A DNA stretch of 64,000 bases from JANJTY01 sp038257155 (GCA_038257155.1 JBBSJP010000006.1:104522-168521); one strand, 5' to 3'. Counted from the stretch's first letter, positions 16,717-25,925 are shown. The notes: generated by a model from the letters alone, not told the origin. Translations and numbers: made by a program.

Positions 16717-17721
16717 ATGACGACTTCCCGCAAGTCTTGGGTGCTGAAAATGAAGCTTGTGCCGCGAATCCTGTCACTGCTTCTATTGCTGATCCCTGCA
16801 GTGGGCATCACCGGCGAAGCGCGTCGCATTGCGTTGACTTTTGACGACGCACCGATCCGTGATGGTGCCTTGCTCACAGGCGAAGCGCGCACCGAAGCGC
16901 TGATTGCGGCGCTGTCCGAAGCAAACGTCGCCCAGGCCGGCTTCTTCGTCACCACGCAGCATCTGCGCGATGCGTCATCGGCCGCGCGCCTGCGCGCCTA
17001 TGTCGCCGCCGGACACGTGTTGGGAAACCACTCGCATTCGCACACCTGGCTGTCGCGCAGCGAGGTGCCGGATTATGTGGCGGACCTCGATCATGCCGAG
17101 TCCTTGCTGGCGCAGTTCGATGGCAGACGCTCCTGGTTTCGCTTTCCGTTCCTGGATGAAGGCAAGGACCCTGAGCGTCGCGATCGGTTGCGTGAGGCGC
17201 TGGCCGAACGCGGCCTGCGCAATGCCTATGTGACGGTCGACAACTACGACTGGTACCTGGCCGCGCGGGCTGATCGCGCTGCCGCCGCGGGGCAGCGGAT
17301 TGATCGCAAAGCATTGCGCAGGCTGTACGTCGACATGCTGGTGGCGAGCGCCGAATTCTACGACCGCATGGCGCGCGAAACCCTGGGTCGCTCGCCCGCG
17401 CATGTGCTGTTGCTGCATGAGAACGATCTCGTGGCGCTGTTCGTGGCCGACCTGGTCGCAGCCCTGCGCGAGCGCGACTGGCAAATCATCGGGGTCGATG
17501 AGGCCTACGCCGATCCGATCGCTGAAATGCAACCCGATACCGTGTTCAACGGGCAGGGACGCATTGCTGCCATCGCCGCGGCGGCCGGCAGGCCACGCGG
17601 CGAACTGGTTCATGCTACCGAGGACGAAGCCTGGATCGATGCCGAGCTGCTGCGTCGCGGGGTCTTTGCAGAAGTGCCGGCGCTTCCAAGCGCTCGTCAG
17701 GCGCCCCACGGCGATCAGTGA
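16717..17721 (+). CDS. Secreted polysaccharide deacetylase (NodB domain)
   Basis: The 334-residue protein starts with a signal peptide (hydrophobic LVPRILSLLLLLIPAVGI). The NodB homology domain shows LTFDDAP (catalytic Asp pair) and HSHSHTW (metal-binding histidines), and RFPFLDEG stands where RPP(Y/F) is usual. LLLHEND near residue 225 provides the late His. A second possible start is ATG16750 (MKLVPRIL), which gives a more compact signal peptide; neither start has a clear ribosome-binding site. It probably deacetylates an N-acetylated glycan outside the inner membrane. The substrate cannot be told. Confidence 0.85.
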   Translation: MTTSRKSWVLKMKLVPRILSLLLLLIPAVGITGEARRIALTFDDAPIRDGALLTGEARTEALIAALSEANVAQAGFFVTTQHLRDASSAARLRAYVAAGHVLGNHSHSHTWLSRSEVPDYVADLDHAESLLAQFDGRRSWFRFPFLDEGKDPERRDRLREALAERGLRNAYVTVDNYDWYLAARADRAAAAGQRIDRKALRRLYVDMLVASAEFYDRMARETLGRSPAHVLLLHENDLVALFVADLVAALRERDWQIIGVDEAYADPIAEMQPDTVFNGQGRIAAIAAAAGRPRGELVHATEDEAWIDAELLRRGVFAEVPALPSARQAPHGDQ

Positions 17722-17921
17722 GCAGCGCTGCCAGGGCATCTCGGCCTCACGCAATTCGTCCGCCGCCCGACCAATCCTGAGCCATAACCATCTGCGCACC
17801 CGACTGACCTGTACGCTGTTCGGCTTGGATGTGTCGCGACGTGGCAAAACTGCGGCTGCTTTTCCGTGACTGTAATCAAGGCTGCCCAATCGGGCGCTCC
17901 TCACTGAGAAAGGCTGCGCAA

Positions 17922-19520
17922 ATGACCCGCACGACCACCCCCTCCTCACGCGCTTCCGCATTCACTGCCCGGGGCGTTTCGAACGTTGCGTTCCGTTCGA
18001 CTGCCTTGTGTTGGCTGCTGGCCGCGGTGTCGGCTGGCGTGCATGCCTCAGGTACGCAAGATGCCCACGTTTCGCCGTCGGTGCTGGAGGCGCTGGCGGA
18101 AAGTCACGGCGTCGAGGGCTGGAAGTCGAACGGCTCAGCGCAGCGCTTGGGCCGCGCTCACGTGCTGGTCAGCTTGCGCACCAGCGAGGTCGCCCAGGAA
18201 GCCCTGATGACGGCGGCAATGCTGCGCGACGACGTGCTGGATTCACTCGATAGTCTGGCTCCCGGCTCCTATGAACTGGTCAAGTCTTTCCACCGCGTGC
18301 CGGCCATGGCGATGGTGATCGATTCGGCCGCGCTGGACGTGTTGCAGGTGCATCCCCTGGTGCGGGCAATCAACGAGGATGCGGTGATCCGGCCAGCGCT
18401 GTCGCAGGCAATCCCGCTGACCGGGGTCGACCAGGTTCATGCGCAAGGCATCCTGGGCAGCAACCCCCTGGGCCAGTCGGGCGATGGCATCCGCGTGCTG
18501 ATCGTCGACTCGGGCATCGCCCTGAATGCCGGCGTGCTCGGCGTGCTGGGGGATGATCTGCTGGGACACGACTGCTTCCGGGTGAATGAACCGGGCTGCA
18601 CGGATGGCGATGACAGCAATACGCAGCTGATCTTCAGCCACGGTACCCACGTTGCCGGTATCTACACCGGGCCGAACGGTGTGGCACCGCAGTCCGAGTT
18701 CTTTGCTGCCAAGGTGCTCGACGCCGAACTGGGCGGGGATGGTGCGGCAGACCGGCTCAGCAATGTGCTGGCCGCCCTGCAGTTCGCGCTGGATGATCCA
18801 CAGGAATTCGGCTTTGATCTGGTCAACATGAGCCTCACCGCCGGCCAGGATGCGTTCTCCCTGTCCGAGTGCGTGGCCAACAATGTCGCCCTGAACGCAA
18901 TGATCGGCCAGCTCAATGCGGCGGGCATCACCGTGTTCGCCGCCGCTGGCAATGGCAGCCGGCTTGATCGGATCAGTGTGCCTGCCTGTCTGCCCGGGGT
19001 GGTCGGTGTCGGTGCGAGCCTGGACGCACCCAACAACGGCGATGACATCGCCTTCAATGGCGGCCCCGGTTGTGTGGACTTCCGCGACGGCAATGGTGAT
19101 CCCTTGCCCGGCGTGCCGAATACGGCCGATCGCGTGGCCTGTTTCTCCAGCGCGCATCCGGCCCAGGATGATGCCAACCGCATGCTCGATCTTTACGCAC
19201 CGGGGTCGTCAATCACCTCGGTGGGCTTGAGCGGCGGGGCCTTTCCGGCCGAGGGCACCTCGTTCTCCACGCCGTTCGCTGGCGCCGTGGCAGCCCTGTT
19301 GCTGGAAGCGGCGAGGGATGTGGGTTCCGACCTGACGCCGGCGCAAATCAAGACGCATCTGCGCGAGACGGGCGAGCTGATTCCCGATTTCCGCGATGCC
19401 ACCCTGCCTTCGGTGCCGCGTGTAGATGCCGCTGCCGCTGTCGCGGCCTTGGACACGGAACCACTGGCCGACCCGATCTTCGCTAGCAGCTTCGAAAGCG
19501 CAGGTTTGCCGGACCTGTAG
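17922..19520 (+). CDS. Secreted subtilisin-like serine protease (S8)
   Basis: A 532-residue pre-pro-enzyme. A signal peptide ends near residue 42 (VSAGVHAS). An inhibitor-I9-like propeptide runs about 75-155, and the S8 catalytic domain has D196 in VLIVDSGI, H240 in HGTHVAG and S447 in GTSFSTPFAGA. ATG17922 is chosen because GAGAAAGG lies 8-15 bases upstream. The C-terminus ends DPIFASSFE plus eight residues. A similar F-x-x-x-F-E ending is seen in the beta-helix protein at 47901-51911 and is common in secreted proteins of Rhodanobacteraceae, so it may be a sorting or anchoring tail. Confidence 0.92.
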   Translation: MTRTTTPSSRASAFTARGVSNVAFRSTALCWLLAAVSAGVHASGTQDAHVSPSVLEALAESHGVEGWKSNGSAQRLGRAHVLVSLRTSEVAQEALMTAAMLRDDVLDSLDSLAPGSYELVKSFHRVPAMAMVIDSAALDVLQVHPLVRAINEDAVIRPALSQAIPLTGVDQVHAQGILGSNPLGQSGDGIRVLIVDSGIALNAGVLGVLGDDLLGHDCFRVNEPGCTDGDDSNTQLIFSHGTHVAGIYTGPNGVAPQSEFFAAKVLDAELGGDGAADRLSNVLAALQFALDDPQEFGFDLVNMSLTAGQDAFSLSECVANNVALNAMIGQLNAAGITVFAAAGNGSRLDRISVPACLPGVVGVGASLDAPNNGDDIAFNGGPGCVDFRDGNGDPLPGVPNTADRVACFSSAHPAQDDANRMLDLYAPGSSITSVGLSGGAFPAEGTSFSTPFAGAVAALLLEAARDVGSDLTPAQIKTHLRETGELIPDFRDATLPSVPRVDAAAAVAALDTEPLADPIFASSFESAGLPDL

Positions 19521-19751
19521 TCGAGCCTGACTGAACGCAGGAACTGCCGGGTTCGACACCTGGACCGGGCCGAATCCTCCATGGCGCATGCGGCGGTCCG
19601 ACCTTGCGAGCAAGGTCATATACGAATGGGAATGTGCGCTCGGTACCAGGACGTTGCGCGAAGCAGCTTGAATTCAGCCAGTGCGAATCCTGAGCTGGGT
19701 TTCTTCGTTGGGCTGTCCTGATTTCCCCAGCAGAAGCCAGGCGCAAATCAC

Positions 19752-19779
19752 GGGGCGCCCGGCCGCGACCGGACGCCCC
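19752..19779 (-). terminator. Hairpin after the OmpA-like gene
   Basis: GGGGCGCCCGG and CCGGACGCCCC form an 11-bp stem with one mismatch around CCGCGA. It lies 22 bases beyond the stop of the OmpA-like gene. A short TTT follows at a distance on the minus strand. The 280-base gap from 19521 to 19801 holds nothing else. Confidence 0.5.
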
Positions 19780-19801
19780 TGCGAGTCCCGACAAGTGCCC
19801 C

Positions 19802-20716
19802 TCAGTTGTACTGGATGATGATCTCGACGCGACGGTTCTGCTGGCGACCTGCTGCATCGGCATTACTGGCAACCGGATAGTCCAGTCCCAGTCCGCGGGC
19901 CACCATGCGGTGCTGCGCAATCCCGCGTCCCACCAGGTAGGACATCACCGAGTCGGCGCGTCGCTGCGACAATGACAGGTTGTAGTCACGGTCGCCGGTC
20001 GAATCGGTGTGGCCTTCGATCGCGATCGTAGTGCGCTCATGTCGATGCATGGCAGCGGCCAGGGTGTCGAGGTTGCGCATTGCCCCTGGCTTGAGCTCGG
20101 CGCGATCGACTTCGAACAGCACATCGCCCAGGGTCACGACCAGACCCCGGTCCGTCTGACGCGCCTGCAGATCAGCCAACATGCTTCGCAAGTCGTCCAG
20201 TTCGGCCTGCGCAGCGTTGGCGCGATGCCGCTCCATCAGCGCATCGAGTCGTGCCTGCTCGGCCGCCGAGCGCTCCGCCTGAGCTTGCAGGCGGGCCAGT
20301 TCCGCGGCCTGCCGTTCGGCTTCGGCGCGAGCCCGGGCAAAGTCTGCCTCGGCCGTGCGTGCCTGCAATTGCAGGGTTTCGCGTTCCGCAGACAGGGCTT
20401 CGGCGCGAGCCTCCGCGCAGCGACCCAGGCCTTCGGCTTCAGCGATCTGCACCAGACGATTGGCCAGGTACACGTTCTGGCCGAAGCGTTCGCTGCGCGC
20501 CCCGCGGCGATCATTGAGCAGCACAGCAATGGCATCGTCGGCTTCACGCAGCTCACTCGCCGCGTGCTGGGCGATGCAGGGCTCAGCGCTGATTCGACTG
20601 ATCTCGGATTGCAGACGCTGGATTTCCGGGGCGGTTCCCCGTTGCGAGCCAGCGCAGGCACTCAGCACGAGGCTCGAGGCAACTATCAGTACCGTATTGC
20701 GATTGACCTGGCTCAT
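19802..20716 (-). CDS. OmpA-like peptidoglycan-associated lipoprotein
   Basis: 304 residues. The lipobox LSAC puts the lipidated Cys at residue 21. A long helical, Ala/Glu/Arg-rich coiled-coil segment follows (about 95-185), with the pattern AERQAAELARLQAQAE. The C-terminal OmpA/MotB domain (about 190-304) has IEGHTDSTGDRDYNLSLSQR, the peptidoglycan diaminopimelate-binding motif. The N-terminal part resembles DUF4398, like the protein encoded just upstream. It overlaps that gene by 4 bases (ATGA), so the pair is co-translated and probably spans outer membrane to wall. Confidence 0.9.
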   Translation of the reverse strand: MSQVNRNTVLIVASSLVLSACAGSQRGTAPEIQRLQSEISRISAEPCIAQHAASELREADDAIAVLLNDRRGARSERFGQNVYLANRLVQIAEAEGLGRCAEARAEALSAERETLQLQARTAEADFARARAEAERQAAELARLQAQAERSAAEQARLDALMERHRANAAQAELDDLRSMLADLQARQTDRGLVVTLGDVLFEVDRAELKPGAMRNLDTLAAAMHRHERTTIAIEGHTDSTGDRDYNLSLSQRRADSVMSYLVGRGIAQHRMVARGLGLDYPVASNADAAGRQQNRRVEIIIQYN

Positions 20717-21081
20717 GGACGGCCTCCTTGGCGCGCAATTTCAGCGCGTAGCGTTTCAATGGCAGCCTCAATCTGGGCGGCAGCAGTTTCGGCCTTGGAC
20801 TGGCGCGCGCGGGCTTCGGCCAGGCGACCGTCGGCGTGAGCCTTGGCAGCTTCCAGTTCGCTGTCATCCCATTCTTTGCGCTCGAACAGGCCCTGAGCGC
20901 GGGCCAGTGTGTCGCGCGCGGTGCGGTATTCGTTCGCAGCTTCCTGTGGTGCACCGGCGCGATCAGCGGCGGCTACAGCGCCTTGCGCACGGGTCATCAT
21001 CACTTCTGCTTCCTGCCGGCCGGCGTAGGTCATGCCTGGAACGGCGAGTAGCAGGGCGAGGGCTAGGGTTCTTGTCTTCAT
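20713..21081 (-). CDS. Small secreted DUF4398 protein
   Basis: 122 residues with a signal peptide (LALALLLAVPGMTYA, cleavage after TYA) followed by an all-helical DUF4398-like domain rich in Ala, Arg and Glu (EYRTARDTLARAQGLFERKEWDDSELEAAKAHAD). It is translationally coupled to the OmpA-like lipoprotein and shares its helical pattern. It is probably periplasmic and may form coiled-coil assemblies with that protein. The function is not established. Confidence 0.85.
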   Translation of the reverse strand: MKTRTLALALLLAVPGMTYAGRQEAEVMMTRAQGAVAAADRAGAPQEAANEYRTARDTLARAQGLFERKEWDDSELEAAKAHADGRLAEARARQSKAETAAAQIEAAIETLRAEIARQGGRP

Positions 21082-21148
21082 GGCGAACTCCCGTTGGGTG
21101 TCGGGTTATGGCTCGGCGGCTTCAAGCATCGAGCCGGCTGCCCGGAAA

Positions 21149-21172
21149 TCCCCGCGCCCCATGGCGCGGGGA
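21149..21172 (-). terminator. Hairpin after the BON-domain gene
   Basis: TCCCCGCGCC and GGCGCGGGGA form a perfect 10-bp stem with a CCAT loop, 13 bases beyond the BON gene stop. Only a TTT follows on the minus strand. It separates the BON gene from the DUF4398/OmpA pair. Confidence 0.6.
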
Positions 21173-21185
21173 TGGATCGAAGCGA

Positions 21186-22013
21186 TCAAGCGCGGATCTT
21201 CACGCCGCTCGCGTCGACGCGCTTTACGCCCCGGATGTCCTTGGCGATCTCGACGGCAAGATCACGCTCCGCCGTGGTTGCAGCCGTGCCGGCCAGGGTC
21301 ACCAGGCCGTCCTTGGTGTCGACGGTGATGTCCAGTCCGTCGACGTTCCTGGAATAGAGCAGGGAGGACTTCACCCGGGTGGTGATCCAGGCGTCGCTGA
21401 TTGCATCGCCAGCATCCTCGGCTGCGCGGGACGGAGCCGACTGCTTTGCTCCAGTCACCCGGATGCGATTGTCGACACTGTTGACCCCGTCGTTGTCCAG
21501 TGCGATCCGCCCGGCAAGCTCCTTCTCGGCAAGGGACTCGACTTCGCCGCTGAGGCTAACGTGGCCGTCGCTCGTATCGACATTGATGCTGAGCCCGGAA
21601 GTGCCCTGGTTCCACAGCAGTCGAGACTTGACGGTGGCCGTTGTCGTGGCGTCGCCAACCCGATCACCGAAGTGGCGATCCTGGTTGGTGCGCGGCTTTG
21701 CCCGCCATGCGTGGTCGACGCTGATGCGATTATCGACTCGCGCGATGCCTTCGGCGTTCAGTGCCACGCGCTCGGCCAGCTCCTTGTCGATGGACTCGTC
21801 AACGGTGCCAGTCAGGATGGCGGTGTCACCTTCCACATCAACCGAGATCTCGAAAGGATTCAGATGCCGGTTGAACAGGATTGCCGTGGCGATCTGACCT
21901 TCCAGGCGCGCTTCGGAGACTGATTGCTCGAGCGGTTTGTCGCTAGCGATGGCCGGATTCAGGCCCAGCGACAGGGCAAGTGCAACTGCAGTGGTAATGG
22001 ACTTGATCGTCAT
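21186..22013 (-). CDS. Periplasmic protein with three BON domains (OsmY-like)
   Basis: 275 residues with a signal peptide (ALALSLGLNPAIA). Three BON domains follow at about 30-105, 120-190 and 208-275. Each has the strand-turn pattern seen in VDVEGDTAILTGTVD, VDTSDGHVSLSGEVE and VDTKDGLVTLAGTAA, followed by an A-x-(4)-GV-x-V-x-N/D stretch. BON proteins bind phospholipid and protect the envelope under osmotic or membrane stress. It lies divergent to the AlgB-like regulator and beside DUF1328, a common stress-gene grouping. Confidence 0.9.
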   Translation of the reverse strand: MTIKSITTAVALALSLGLNPAIASDKPLEQSVSEARLEGQIATAILFNRHLNPFEISVDVEGDTAILTGTVDESIDKELAERVALNAEGIARVDNRISVDHAWRAKPRTNQDRHFGDRVGDATTTATVKSRLLWNQGTSGLSINVDTSDGHVSLSGEVESLAEKELAGRIALDNDGVNSVDNRIRVTGAKQSAPSRAAEDAGDAISDAWITTRVKSSLLYSRNVDGLDITVDTKDGLVTLAGTAATTAERDLAVEIAKDIRGVKRVDASGVKIRA

Positions 22014-22087
22014 GATGGATCTCCTTGCAGGGGATGCGAGTGCCGGAACGGACCGATCCGATTCCGGCCGAGTGGTGTCGGACGGAT

Positions 22088-22252
22088 TCAGGCCGGAGGA
22101 CGTCGTCCCAGCACCAGCGAAACGATGAACAGGATCAGGAAGACGAAGAACAGGATCTTGGCGATTCCTGCCGCGGCTCCAGCGATTCCGCCGAAGCCAA
22201 GCACGGCGGCGATGATCGCGACGATGAAGAAAACGAGCGCGTAATGAAGCAT
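22088..22252 (-). CDS. DUF1328 small membrane protein (YtjA family)
   Basis: 54 residues: MLHYALVFFIVAIIAAVLGF begins a protein of two membrane segments separated by a Gly/Ala turn and ending LGRRPPA. This is the DUF1328 pattern. AAGGAGAG lies 5-12 bases before ATG22252, which fixes the start. It is upstream of the BON gene on the same strand and may share its transcript. A sigma-54-like promoter candidate lies about 70 bases upstream. Confidence 0.88.
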   Translation of the reverse strand: MLHYALVFFIVAIIAAVLGFGGIAGAAAGIAKILFFVFLILFIVSLVLGRRPPA

Positions 22253-22322
22253 GGGGCTCTCCTTGGTAGGTTGGTCATCCGGGGTGTGACCGTTGAAGCC
22301 GGTCCGTGCCCACTGCACCTGT

Positions 22323-22338
22323 TCCAAGTTCCATGCCA
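22323..22338 (-). promoter_or_regulatory. Candidate sigma-54 promoter for DUF1328
   Basis: On the minus strand TGGCATG-GAAC-TTGGA resembles the consensus TGGCACG-N4-TTGCA, keeping the -24 GG but with GG in place of the -12 GC. It is 71 bases from the DUF1328 start. The divergent neighbour is a sigma-54-dependent activator, which makes the match worth noting, but the -12 element is imperfect. Confidence 0.3.
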
Positions 22339-22474
22339 GCTGCGCTCGAAGCCCAACTGCTTGATTCGCAAACGCTCTGTCCGAGGCTCAGCGCGCAATC
22401 TCCTGCAACATGCACGACGTCAAGGTGCTGATCATGCAAAATGCAATGCATCCAGCAATGACACCGGAGATTGC

Positions 22475-23839
22475 ATGGTTGCGTCAAACGAGCACAGTGC
22501 ACCGTTGGGTGCCCGCGTCTTGTTGATCGATGACGAGGCGCCGATTCTGCGTACCTTTCGCTTCTGTCTCGAAGATGCAGGGCATCGGGTGGCCACTGCA
22601 CAGAATCGCGAGCAGGCAATGGCGGCCTTGGCGCGGGAAGTGTTCGACCTGTGTTTCCTGGATCTGCGACTGGGTGAGGAATCGGGTATCGATCTGCTGC
22701 CGCAGCTGCGTGCGGCCGCACCCTGGATGCGCATCGTGATTGCGACCGCGCACTCTTCGATCGACGCCGCCGTGGAAGCGATGCGTGCCGGAGCGGAAGA
22801 TTTCCTGGTCAAACCCTGCTCGCCCGAGCAGCTGCGTTTCGTGGCAGCGAGACAGGTCGAAGCCCGCCGCCTGCAGAGCCGCCTGGAAGCGCTCGAGAGC
22901 GCGCATGAATCAGGCCCGGGTCAGGCTTTCGAATCCGAATCTCCGCTGATGGCGCAATTGCTGGCAGAAGCGCATCGAGTCGCGGATACGGATGCTTCTG
23001 TGCTGGTGCTGGGTGAGAGCGGCACGGGCAAGGGCTACCTGGCTCGCGCCCTGCATGTCTGGAGTCATCGTCATGCGGGAAGTCTGGTCACGGTGAACTG
23101 TCCATCGCTCTCCGCCGAGTTGCTGGAGAGCGAGCTTTTCGGTCATGCCAAGGGCGCATTCACTGGCGCCAGTGAAAGCACGCAGGGACGCGTGGCGCAG
23201 GCCGATGCCGGCACCTTGCTGCTGGACGAAATTGGAGATTTCCCGTTGGCCTTGCAGCCGAAGCTGCTACGTTTCCTGCAGGACAAGGAGTACGAGCGGG
23301 TTGGCGATTCCTGCACGCGTCGCGCCGACGTGAGGATCATCGCTGCCACCAATCGTGATCTCGATGCCATGGTGGCCGAGGGCAGTTTTCGCCAGGACCT
23401 GTTGTATCGACTGAATGTCATCACCTTGCGGGTGCCCGCCTTGCGCGAACGTCGCGAAGACATCGCGAGCCTGGCAGACCGCTGCCTGCTGGAACTCGCG
23501 GCCAGCTACCGTCGGCCCGCACGCAGCTTCAGCGCAGCAGCCTTAAGCGCGATTTGCGAGTATTCCTGGCCGGGCAACATCCGCGAATTGCGCAATGTGA
23601 TCGAACGTGCGGTCATCCTGGCGCCCGGCGAGTCGATCGAGCCTGCAAACCTCTCGATCTCCCCGACCTGTCTGCCTGGTGAGCTTCCCCGCATTGGCGG
23701 AAGCGTTACGCTGGAGGCGCTGGAGCGCGCCCATCTGCAAGCAGTCGTGGCCAACAGCCCAACCCTGGAGCACGCTGCGCAAACCCTGGGCATCGATGTC
23801 TCGACCCTTTATCGCAAGCGCAAGCAGTACGGAGCCTGA
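22475..23839 (+). CDS. algB: Sigma-54-dependent response regulator, AlgB/NtrC family
   Basis: 454 residues in three domains. The receiver (about 14-125) has phospho-acceptor D63 in FLDLRLGE. The AAA+ domain (about 145-375) has GESGTGKG Walker A, the GAFTGA loop that contacts sigma-54, and LLLDEIGD Walker B. A Fis-type helix-turn-helix (about 410-454) contains AAQTLGIDVSTLYRKRKQYG. ATG22475 follows CCGGAGA. The gene order regulator then KinB-like kinase matches the AlgB/KinB pair known from Pseudomonas, so the symbol is by analogy. It is divergent from the DUF1328 and BON genes, which are plausible targets. Confidence 0.88.
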   Translation: MVASNEHSAPLGARVLLIDDEAPILRTFRFCLEDAGHRVATAQNREQAMAALAREVFDLCFLDLRLGEESGIDLLPQLRAAAPWMRIVIATAHSSIDAAVEAMRAGAEDFLVKPCSPEQLRFVAARQVEARRLQSRLEALESAHESGPGQAFESESPLMAQLLAEAHRVADTDASVLVLGESGTGKGYLARALHVWSHRHAGSLVTVNCPSLSAELLESELFGHAKGAFTGASESTQGRVAQADAGTLLLDEIGDFPLALQPKLLRFLQDKEYERVGDSCTRRADVRIIAATNRDLDAMVAEGSFRQDLLYRLNVITLRVPALRERREDIASLADRCLLELAASYRRPARSFSAAALSAICEYSWPGNIRELRNVIERAVILAPGESIEPANLSISPTCLPGELPRIGGSVTLEALERAHLQAVVANSPTLEHAAQTLGIDVSTLYRKRKQYGA

Positions 23840-23903
23840 TACGGTCATCCAGGCAAGCTGCGCGTTCATTGGATCAAGCGATCAGTGTCAGGAGCTGTGA
23901 AGC

Positions 23904-25739
23904 ATGCGACTGCGATCACTTCTCATCCTCGGCTACAGTGCGGTTCTGACCTTGGCGGCATTGGGCCTGGGACTCGGATTGATCACCGTGCTCGGATTGG
24001 CGTCGACCAGCGAGCACATGGTGCGGGACAACTTTCGCGCGCTCGATGTGGCTTCGCGGCTGCGGGAAATGACCAGTGCGCAACAGCTTGTCGTGCTCAG
24101 CCGCCTGGTGGAGACCGAAGGTGCCAGTGTCGCGCTTATTCCGCCCTTTCAGCGGGAGGCTGACGCCTTGCTTGAAGAGGCCCGCAACATCGCGCAAACG
24201 GATGGCGAGCGAAAACTGATCGAATCGGTGCAGGAGTCGGTTGACCGGTTGGCTAACTCGATGACAATCCTCGCCGCGCGACCTGCAGCCGGGGTGGTGG
24301 ACAGCACAGGCGGCGAGCAGGGATTTGATCGCGAGGCGGAAACACGCGATTCCGTAGTGTCCGGGTTTGCGGCAGTCAGCACAGCGGCGCGCGCCTACTA
24401 TCAGTATCACCATGATGAGATGCAGGCTGGCGGCTTGGCCATCCAGCACCAATCACGGCGGCTGGCGCTGGCGCTGGGACTGCTGGCCGGTTTTACCGTG
24501 CTCATTGGTGTACTGGTTTCACTGCGACTCGCCAAACGCCTGAGCGGTCCCATGGAGCGCCTGGCCGCCGCGGCGCAGCAGCTTGCCGGGCGCGACTTTG
24601 ACGTACGCATCCCGCGCAGTGGGCTGTTCGAGACCGATCACGTCGCCGCGCGTTTCGAAAGCATGGCCGAAGCACTGCGCGGCTTCCACGCGCTCGACCT
24701 CGACCGCATCGTGGCCGAGCGGCATCGCCTGGATCGGGTGATCGCGGCAATCGACGATGGCCTGGTGATTTTCGATGATGCCGGGCGGGTCGAGCGGATG
24801 AATCCGGTTGCCGAACTGCAATTGGGTTTCAGCGCCGAACAGGCCGACGGCAAGCGACTGTCGGAGATCACCACGCTTCCCGACCTGGAGGCAGAGATCG
24901 ACACGCTGGTGGCTTCTCCGACAACTGAGTTGGTTGGCGACAGTGACCTCACCGTTGAACGTGATGGTGAGGCGCGCACTCTTTCCTACTCATTGCTGCC
25001 GTTTGCGGATGCGGCCCGTCCGGGACTGATCCTGGTACTGCGGGACGTGACCGAGCAGCGCCAGTTTGAACGCATGCGTACTGAATTCGTGCTGCGCGCG
25101 GCGCACGAACTGCGGACCCCGATAACCAGCCTGCGAATGGCGCTTGGATTGCTGGAGGGCAAGTTGCCAGTGGCGGCAGGTTCACGCGAGGCGGAGCTGC
25201 TGAAGACCATGGACGATGAAGTGTTGCGTCTGGTCCAGCTGATTTCCGACCTGCTCGACCTGTCGCGCCTGTATGCCCGGTCACATCCATTGAAGCCGGA
25301 GCCCTGCGATCCCGAGGAGCTTCTCAGGCGGTGCATGCATCGCTTCGTACCGATGGTGGAGGACGCGGGGCTGCGCATGGGCTTGACTCTCGATGGTCCG
25401 CTGGGCCGGGCCAGCCTGGACGTGAGCGCCATCGAACGCGTGCTCGACAATCTGGTTGCCAATGCCGTCCGGCATACACCGGGCGGTGGCTTGATCGAAC
25501 TGCGGGCGCGCAGGGATGGGGAACGTCTGTTCCTGGCCGTACGTGACAATGGCGAGGGCATTGCCAGACGCGACCGTGCGCGGGTCTTCGAACCTTTCGT
25601 GCAGGTCGGCAAGCGCGCTGGTGGCTCCGGGCTGGGTCTGGCCATGTGCCGCGAACTGGTTCAGCAGCACGGCGGTGACCTGCGGCTGGCCTCGCATCCG
25701 GGCCATGGCTCGACCTTCACCGTCGTCCTTCCGGTCTAA
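23904..25739 (+). CDS. kinB: Membrane sensor histidine kinase, KinB-like
   Basis: 611 residues. Two membrane segments (about 8-30 and 187-207) flank a periplasmic helical sensor domain. A HAMP linker (about 208-260), a PAS domain (about 280-385), HisKA with H401 in AAHELRTP and a HATPase_c domain follow. The last has NLVANAVRHTPGG, DNGEGI and GSGLGLAMC. The layout TM-HAMP-PAS-HisKA-HATPase and the partner regulator match KinB. It is in the same direction as the regulator, 64 bases downstream. The signal is unknown; in Pseudomonas this pair controls exopolysaccharide and virulence genes. Confidence 0.87.
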   Translation: MRLRSLLILGYSAVLTLAALGLGLGLITVLGLASTSEHMVRDNFRALDVASRLREMTSAQQLVVLSRLVETEGASVALIPPFQREADALLEEARNIAQTDGERKLIESVQESVDRLANSMTILAARPAAGVVDSTGGEQGFDREAETRDSVVSGFAAVSTAARAYYQYHHDEMQAGGLAIQHQSRRLALALGLLAGFTVLIGVLVSLRLAKRLSGPMERLAAAAQQLAGRDFDVRIPRSGLFETDHVAARFESMAEALRGFHALDLDRIVAERHRLDRVIAAIDDGLVIFDDAGRVERMNPVAELQLGFSAEQADGKRLSEITTLPDLEAEIDTLVASPTTELVGDSDLTVERDGEARTLSYSLLPFADAARPGLILVLRDVTEQRQFERMRTEFVLRAAHELRTPITSLRMALGLLEGKLPVAAGSREAELLKTMDDEVLRLVQLISDLLDLSRLYARSHPLKPEPCDPEELLRRCMHRFVPMVEDAGLRMGLTLDGPLGRASLDVSAIERVLDNLVANAVRHTPGGGLIELRARRDGERLFLAVRDNGEGIARRDRARVFEPFVQVGKRAGGSGLGLAMCRELVQQHGGDLRLASHPGHGSTFTVVLPV

Positions 25740-25768
25740 GCGACCGGGAACTGGCCCCGGAAAAGCAG

Positions 25769-25794
25769 AAGGGCCACCCTTGCGGGCAGCCCTT
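25769..25794 (-). terminator. Terminator hairpin shared by tRNA-Pro and kinB
   Basis: AAGGGC and GCCCTT pair across a 14-base loop that can itself form CCC/GGG pairs. On the minus strand it ends in CTGCTTTT, 14 bases after the tRNA 3' end. On the plus strand it is 30 bases after kinB. Confidence 0.6.
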
Positions 25795-25807
25795 TGCGTG
25801 AATCGGT

Positions 25808-25884
25808 TGGTCGGGGAGACAGGATTTGAACCTGCGACTTCTACGTCCCGAACGTAGCGCTCTACCAGGCTGAGCTACACCCCG
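25808..25884 (-). tRNA. tRNA-Pro(CGG)
   Basis: The minus strand folds as a complete 77-nt tRNA. The acceptor arm starts CGGGGTG and ends CTCCCCG with A and encoded CCA. The D arm contains GCTCAGCCTGGTAGAGC. The anticodon stem CTACG/CGTAG has loop TTCGGGA, giving anticodon CGG (proline). The T arm reads GCAGG-TTCAAAT-CCTGT. The sixth acceptor pair is a T-T mismatch. Confidence 0.97.
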
Positions 25885-25896
25885 AGGAAGCCCGGC

Positions 25897-25925
25897 ATTG
25901 TAGATGGCCGGTCCGGGAGAGGCAA
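25897..25925 (-). promoter_or_regulatory. Promoter of tRNA-Pro
   Basis: On the minus strand TTGCCT (25925-25920) and TACAAT (25902-25897) are spaced by 17 bases, a near-consensus sigma-70 promoter. Transcription should begin about 5 bases before the mature tRNA 5' end. Confidence 0.65.

Noticed and set aside
22435..22452. Three ATGCA direct repeats before the AlgB-like gene as an operator
   Set aside because: They are short, of uneven spacing, and match no site I know.
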